Source of the DNA: Dehalococcoidia bacterium | Lineage (GTDB): Bacteria > Chloroflexota > Dehalococcoidia > UBA6926 | Direction of reading: 5' to 3' | DNA: 8,478 nt | Assembly (NCBI GenBank): GCA_030754805.1 | Contig: JASLZO010000040.1 | Span: 1-8,478, forward strand | In this document: positions 5,574 to 8,478 of the stretch, piece by piece | How positions within the stretch are numbered: the stretch's first letter is position 1 | Layout of the letters: each line of letters starts with the position of its first letter | Made by a program: the position numbers and the translations under genes | Notes under the pieces: generated by a model | The model's database searches: none | The model's input: only the letters and a program-made list of their open reading frames with translations | What the model was told of the DNA's origin: nothing

Positions 5574-6857
5574 ATGATTGATAGCGTCATCCTTCAAGTG
5601 GGGAGCGGTCGGGGAGGCCGAGGAGCCGTGAGCTTTCGGCACGAGAAGTACGTGCCGTTTGGCGGACCTGATGGCGGCGATGGCGGTCGGGGTGGGGACT
5701 TGATTGTCACGGCGGTCGACGATCGAGTGACTCTTGGCGAATACCGCCAGAGGAAGCGGTATCAAGCGAAGAACGGGAATGACGGCACGTCAAGAAACAA
5801 GACTGGGAAGAGCGGCGAGAGCCTGTCCCTGTCGGTACCAGCAGGAACTCTGGTGAAGTGGACGCATGAGGGCACCGAGGAGATCATCGATCTCGACGAA
5901 GTCGGTGCGTCCGTTGTGGTGTGCCATGGTGGTGATGGCGGGCGAGGTAACTCTCGATTCAGGACGTCGACAAACCGGGCGCCTCGACTTGCAGAAACCG
6001 GATTAGAGAGCGAAGAAGTCGAACTTGAACTCGAGTTGAAGCTGCTGGCAGATGTAGGGGTGGTTGGCCTACCGAATGCGGGGAAGTCAAGTCTCCTCGC
6101 TGCAGCTTCCGGCGCGAACCCGCAGATCGGCGCATATCCCTTCACGACCACGGAGCCGAACCTGGGAGTGGTGAACATCGGGTGGGCAAGCATCGTGGTG
6201 GCAGACATCCCAGGGATGATTGAGGGTGCGCACGAGGGGAAAGGGCTGGGCGATCAGTTCCTTCGCCACGTCGAACGAACGGCGGTGTTAATCCACGTCG
6301 TTGATGGGGAAGACGAGGATCCGTTAGGTTCGTGGCGGACGGTGAACGAGGAGCTACGGCTCTACGGCGAGGGCCTCGATACGCGTCCGCAACTGGTCGT
6401 GATCAACAAGGTGGATATCCCAGAGGTCGTGGGGCGACAGGCCGAACTGGAGACGGAGTTTGCGGCGGCCGGGGTCCAACTGGATGGATTCATCTCTGCC
6501 GCGAATGGAGAGGGCGTCACCGGCCTGATGCGAGCTGCCCACGAGATGGTGAAGGAGACCCGGGAAGCACAGCGGGAGAAAGCCGCCGCCGCTGGGACAC
6601 CCAAGCGGGTCGCGGTCCTTCGGCCACCGCCGGCGAACATCCGTCCAGAGGTTACTCAGCTCGCCGATGGTGAGTGGCGAGTCACCGATCCACGAGTGGA
6701 ACGGCTGGCGGGTGGTGTGAACATGAATGATTCTTTCGTCGAGGCTCAATTCTGGAGCGAATTGAACCGGATCGGTGCGGTTCACGCCTTGGAAGCCGCC
6801 GGTGCTAAACCCGGGGACTCCGTTCTCATCGGCAGTGCCGAGATGACCTGGAGGTGA
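5574..6857 (+). CDS. obg: GTPase Obg/CgtA, ribosome assembly and growth control
   Basis: Obg is an essential slow-turnover GTPase that binds the 50S subunit late in its assembly and links it to growth and (p)ppGpp. This copy has 427 residues. The glycine-rich Obg fold (1-158) includes EKYVPFGGPDGGDGGRGG (24-41). The G domain has G1 GLPNAGKS (165-172), the switch YPFTTTEPNLG (188-198), G3 DIPG (211-214), then EGAHEGKGLGDQFLRHVER (217-235), G4 NKVD (278-281) and G5 SA (308-309). An OCT domain (about 355-427) ends the protein, with ADGEWRVTDPRVERL and FWSELNRIGAVHALEAAGA. OCT is present in Firmicutes, Actinobacteria and Chloroflexota Obgs but not in the usual proteobacterial form. The start gives the standard short N-terminus (MIDSVILQV). 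The stop overlaps the nadD start by 4 bases, so the two are coupled. Confidence 0.96.
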   Translation: MIDSVILQVGSGRGGRGAVSFRHEKYVPFGGPDGGDGGRGGDLIVTAVDDRVTLGEYRQRKRYQAKNGNDGTSRNKTGKSGESLSLSVPAGTLVKWTHEGTEEIIDLDEVGASVVVCHGGDGGRGNSRFRTSTNRAPRLAETGLESEEVELELELKLLADVGVVGLPNAGKSSLLAAASGANPQIGAYPFTTTEPNLGVVNIGWASIVVADIPGMIEGAHEGKGLGDQFLRHVERTAVLIHVVDGEDEDPLGSWRTVNEELRLYGEGLDTRPQLVVINKVDIPEVVGRQAELETEFAAAGVQLDGFISAANGEGVTGLMRAAHEMVKETREAQREKAAAAGTPKRVAVLRPPPANIRPEVTQLADGEWRVTDPRVERLAGGVNMNDSFVEAQFWSELNRIGAVHALEAAGAKPGDSVLIGSAEMTWR

Positions 6858-7501
6858 CGACGCGGTCGGCATCCAGGACCGGGATCCTGGGGGGTAGCTT
6901 CGACCCGATCCATGTCGGCCACCTGCGCATCGCCGAGGAGGCGCGTCTGGCGCTGAACCTGGAGCGTGTGACGTTCGTGCCCGCGGGGCTCCAGTGGATG
7001 AAGAAAGGCGATGACGTTGCGCCAGCCGCGGATCGCCTGGAGATGGTGCGGTTGGCCACGGAAGGAAACGACCAGTTCGATGTGTCGGACCTCGAGATGC
7101 GCCGGCCGGGACCCTCGTACACGGTTGATACGCTGCTGAGCATCCGTGAACAGTTGGGAGCGAACGCCGAGGTGTATTTCATCTTGGGGCAAGACGCGTT
7201 CGCGGAGTTGCATCTTTGGAGCAGGCCGTCGGAGTTGATTGAGCTATGCCGGTTTGCGGTGATGCCGAGGGTGGATGGTCCGCCGATTGATCTCGCAGAT
7301 ATGGACTCCCGCGTACCGGGCGTCTCGTTACGGACGGATGTGCTGCACGAGGCCCCGCGGATAGACGTCAGTTCGTCGGGGTTACGGGGACGGTTGGAAC
7401 GAGGAGAGGACGTGGGTGGCCTGGTGCCGGACGTCGTCGCGGGCTACATAGCGCGGCGAGGGCTCTATCGGGCCACGGTTACTGGTCCTCGAGCGACCTG
7501 A
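6854..7501 (+). CDS. nadD: Nicotinate-nucleotide adenylyltransferase
   Basis: NadD joins nicotinic acid mononucleotide to AMP from ATP, giving deamido-NAD in NAD synthesis. The 215-residue protein shows the nucleotidyltransferase start GILGGSFDPIHVGHL (10-24) with the catalytic HxGH at 20-23, FVPAG (41-45), GPSYTVDTL (86-94), FILGQDA (109-115) and the C-terminal SSSGLR (173-178), equivalent to the family's SSTxxR motif. The only reasonable start is GTG 6854: no ATG lies in frame nearby, and the conserved core begins at residue 10. The GTG overlaps the obg stop (GTGA). GGAGG at 6850-6854 runs into the start codon itself and is too close to serve it, so reinitiation after obg is the likely mode. 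The 3' end overlaps the convergent era gene by 23 bases. Confidence 0.94.
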   Translation: MTTRSASRTGILGGSFDPIHVGHLRIAEEARLALNLERVTFVPAGLQWMKKGDDVAPAADRLEMVRLATEGNDQFDVSDLEMRRPGPSYTVDTLLSIREQLGANAEVYFILGQDAFAELHLWSRPSELIELCRFAVMPRVDGPPIDLADMDSRVPGVSLRTDVLHEAPRIDVSSSGLRGRLERGEDVGGLVPDVVAGYIARRGLYRATVTGPRAT

Positions 7502-8402
7502 TGAACTGCTGGTCGCGCCGCCAGTCGCGCTGGACCTTGACCCAGAGCGATAGAAAAGCGGAGCGGCCGAGGGTCTCCTCGATAATGGGCCGGGCGGCTG
7601 CGCCGATGCTCTTCATCGCCTGACCGCTGCGGCCAACGAGGATGCCCTTTTGTGTTGGGCGGTCCACGAACACGGTCGCCGCGATGAAGTCCTTTCCGGC
7701 GTGCTCCGCCGAGGCCTCGACGAATTCATCGATTCGGACCGCGTTGGCGTACGGGATCTCGTCTCCGAATTGTTCGAAGACTTTTTCCCGGATAATTTCG
7801 GAGACGATGAAACGCTCGGTCCGGTCGGTCAACTGATCTTCGGGGAACAGCGGCTTGGCTTCCGGGAGATGAGCGACGACGCGCTCGATCAGGACGTCCA
7901 GGCCGTCGTCCACGATGACGCTGGTGGGGATGATCTCGCGAAACGGGTGCAACTCCGCGTAGGCCTCGATGACCGGCAGAACTGCAGACTTGCGCACCGT
8001 GTCGACCTTGTTGATGACGGCGATGGTGGGAAGGGGCGGGTCAGCCGCGTTGATCTCCTGGACGATGTCTCGCTCGACCTGACCGGGGGGTCGGGGCGGT
8101 TCGACCATCAGGAGGACAAGGTTGGCTGCGTCAAGCGCTTCACGCGCGTGGCGCATCATCCCGGAGGCGAGGATGTCCTTTCGCGGCGCGGCCGGCCAGC
8201 CCGGGGTATCGAGAAGTCCGAGTTGGAAGTCGGGACCGTGCATGACGCCGAGGAGGCGATGGCGGCTGGTCTGTGGCTTGGGGCTGACGGCCGCGAGCTT
8301 GGTGCCGAGAAGGGAGTTCAGGAGCGTCGATTTGCCGACGTTCGGACGGCCCAGGATGGCAATCATCCCGGCGCGGAACGGGGTTTTGAGGTCAGAGGTC
8401 AT
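7479..8402 (-). CDS. era: GTPase Era, 30S ribosome assembly
   Basis: Era is a KH-domain GTPase that binds the 3' end of 16S rRNA during 30S maturation. From ATG 8402 it has 307 residues, the family's normal length, with the usual N-terminal FRAGMIAILGRPNVGKS. Motifs are G1 GRPNVGKS (18-25), the switch I region PQTSRH (43-48), G3 DTPG (65-68) and G4 NKVD (131-134). The KH loop GRSG (257-260) lies in ILVGRSGQAMKSIG, and the C-terminal LWVKVQRDWR is the Era signature. The frame stays open to another ATG at 8474 (24 extra residues), and upstream of that to the window edge. I prefer 8402 on family length, but no strong ribosome-binding site supports it, so the start is uncertain. It lies opposite nadD with overlapping 3' ends. 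Confidence 0.94.
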   Translation of the reverse strand: MTSDLKTPFRAGMIAILGRPNVGKSTLLNSLLGTKLAAVSPKPQTSRHRLLGVMHGPDFQLGLLDTPGWPAAPRKDILASGMMRHAREALDAANLVLLMVEPPRPPGQVERDIVQEINAADPPLPTIAVINKVDTVRKSAVLPVIEAYAELHPFREIIPTSVIVDDGLDVLIERVVAHLPEAKPLFPEDQLTDRTERFIVSEIIREKVFEQFGDEIPYANAVRIDEFVEASAEHAGKDFIAATVFVDRPTQKGILVGRSGQAMKSIGAAARPIIEETLGRSAFLSLWVKVQRDWRRDQQFIRSLEDQ

Positions 8403-8478
8403 ATCCAACTGGATGTGAGCGGTTTCCTGAAGTTCCAAGTCACGCGGGCGCAGGCTTCGCGTCGGCGGCGTCATGCAC

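Noticed and set aside
8403..8474. Longer Era starting at ATG 8474
   Set aside because: It would add 24 residues not expected before the Era G domain. It cannot be excluded, because the upstream region is outside the window and the 8402 start lacks a strong ribosome-binding site.
1..8478. A novel defence, mobile or biosynthetic system
   Set aside because: All intact genes belong to recognised housekeeping or metabolic families, and no cluster of unknown co-oriented genes, repeats or mobility genes is present.

Overview
The window is about 60% GC and gene-dense, and most of it is ordinary bacterial housekeeping DNA. I see no CRISPR array, transposase, integrase, phage gene, rRNA, tRNA or obvious defence system. 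My best guess at the host is Chloroflexota (Dehalococcoidia/SAR202-like), at modest confidence. The grounds are an Obg with a C-terminal OCT domain, an obg-nadD couple, a dnaA that is not followed by dnaN, and TAGCCT-type -10 elements. No single marker here settles the phylum.

Layout. Positions 1-669 hold the end of one EamA-type membrane transporter gene and a complete single-domain EamA gene; their stop and start codons share one base. Positions 737-2161 encode a GlcD/AGPS-type FAD-linked oxidase behind its own candidate promoter. Positions 2162-2765 look empty in single-frame translation, but they hold a recognisable SRPBCC (START-like) gene whose reading frame is broken twice, each time by the equivalent of one missing base. 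It meets fmt (minus strand, 2775-3737) tail to tail at a small hairpin that contains both stop codons.

The 3738-4022 gap holds divergent promoters: a good sigma70-type promoter for fmt on the minus strand and a TTGACG-N18-TAGCCT promoter for dnaA on the plus strand. The dnaA leader contains three consecutive stem-loops and a T6 run. dnaA (4023-5453) is full length. After an AT-richer 120-bp gap with a perfect 14-bp palindrome come obg (5574-6857) and nadD (6854-7501), which overlap by 4 bp. era (minus strand) converges on nadD, and their 3' ends overlap by 23 bp.

How the genes fit together. fmt (initiator tRNA formylation), dnaA (replication initiation), obg and era (ribosome-assembly GTPases linked to growth control) and nadD (NAD synthesis) form a core-growth cluster. 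The EamA pair, the flavin oxidase and the broken SRPBCC gene are accessory metabolism, with no demonstrated link to one another. The observations most worth a second look are the double-frameshifted SRPBCC gene, the dnaA leader, the split EamA pair and the obg-upstream palindrome. I found no convincing undescribed multi-gene system.
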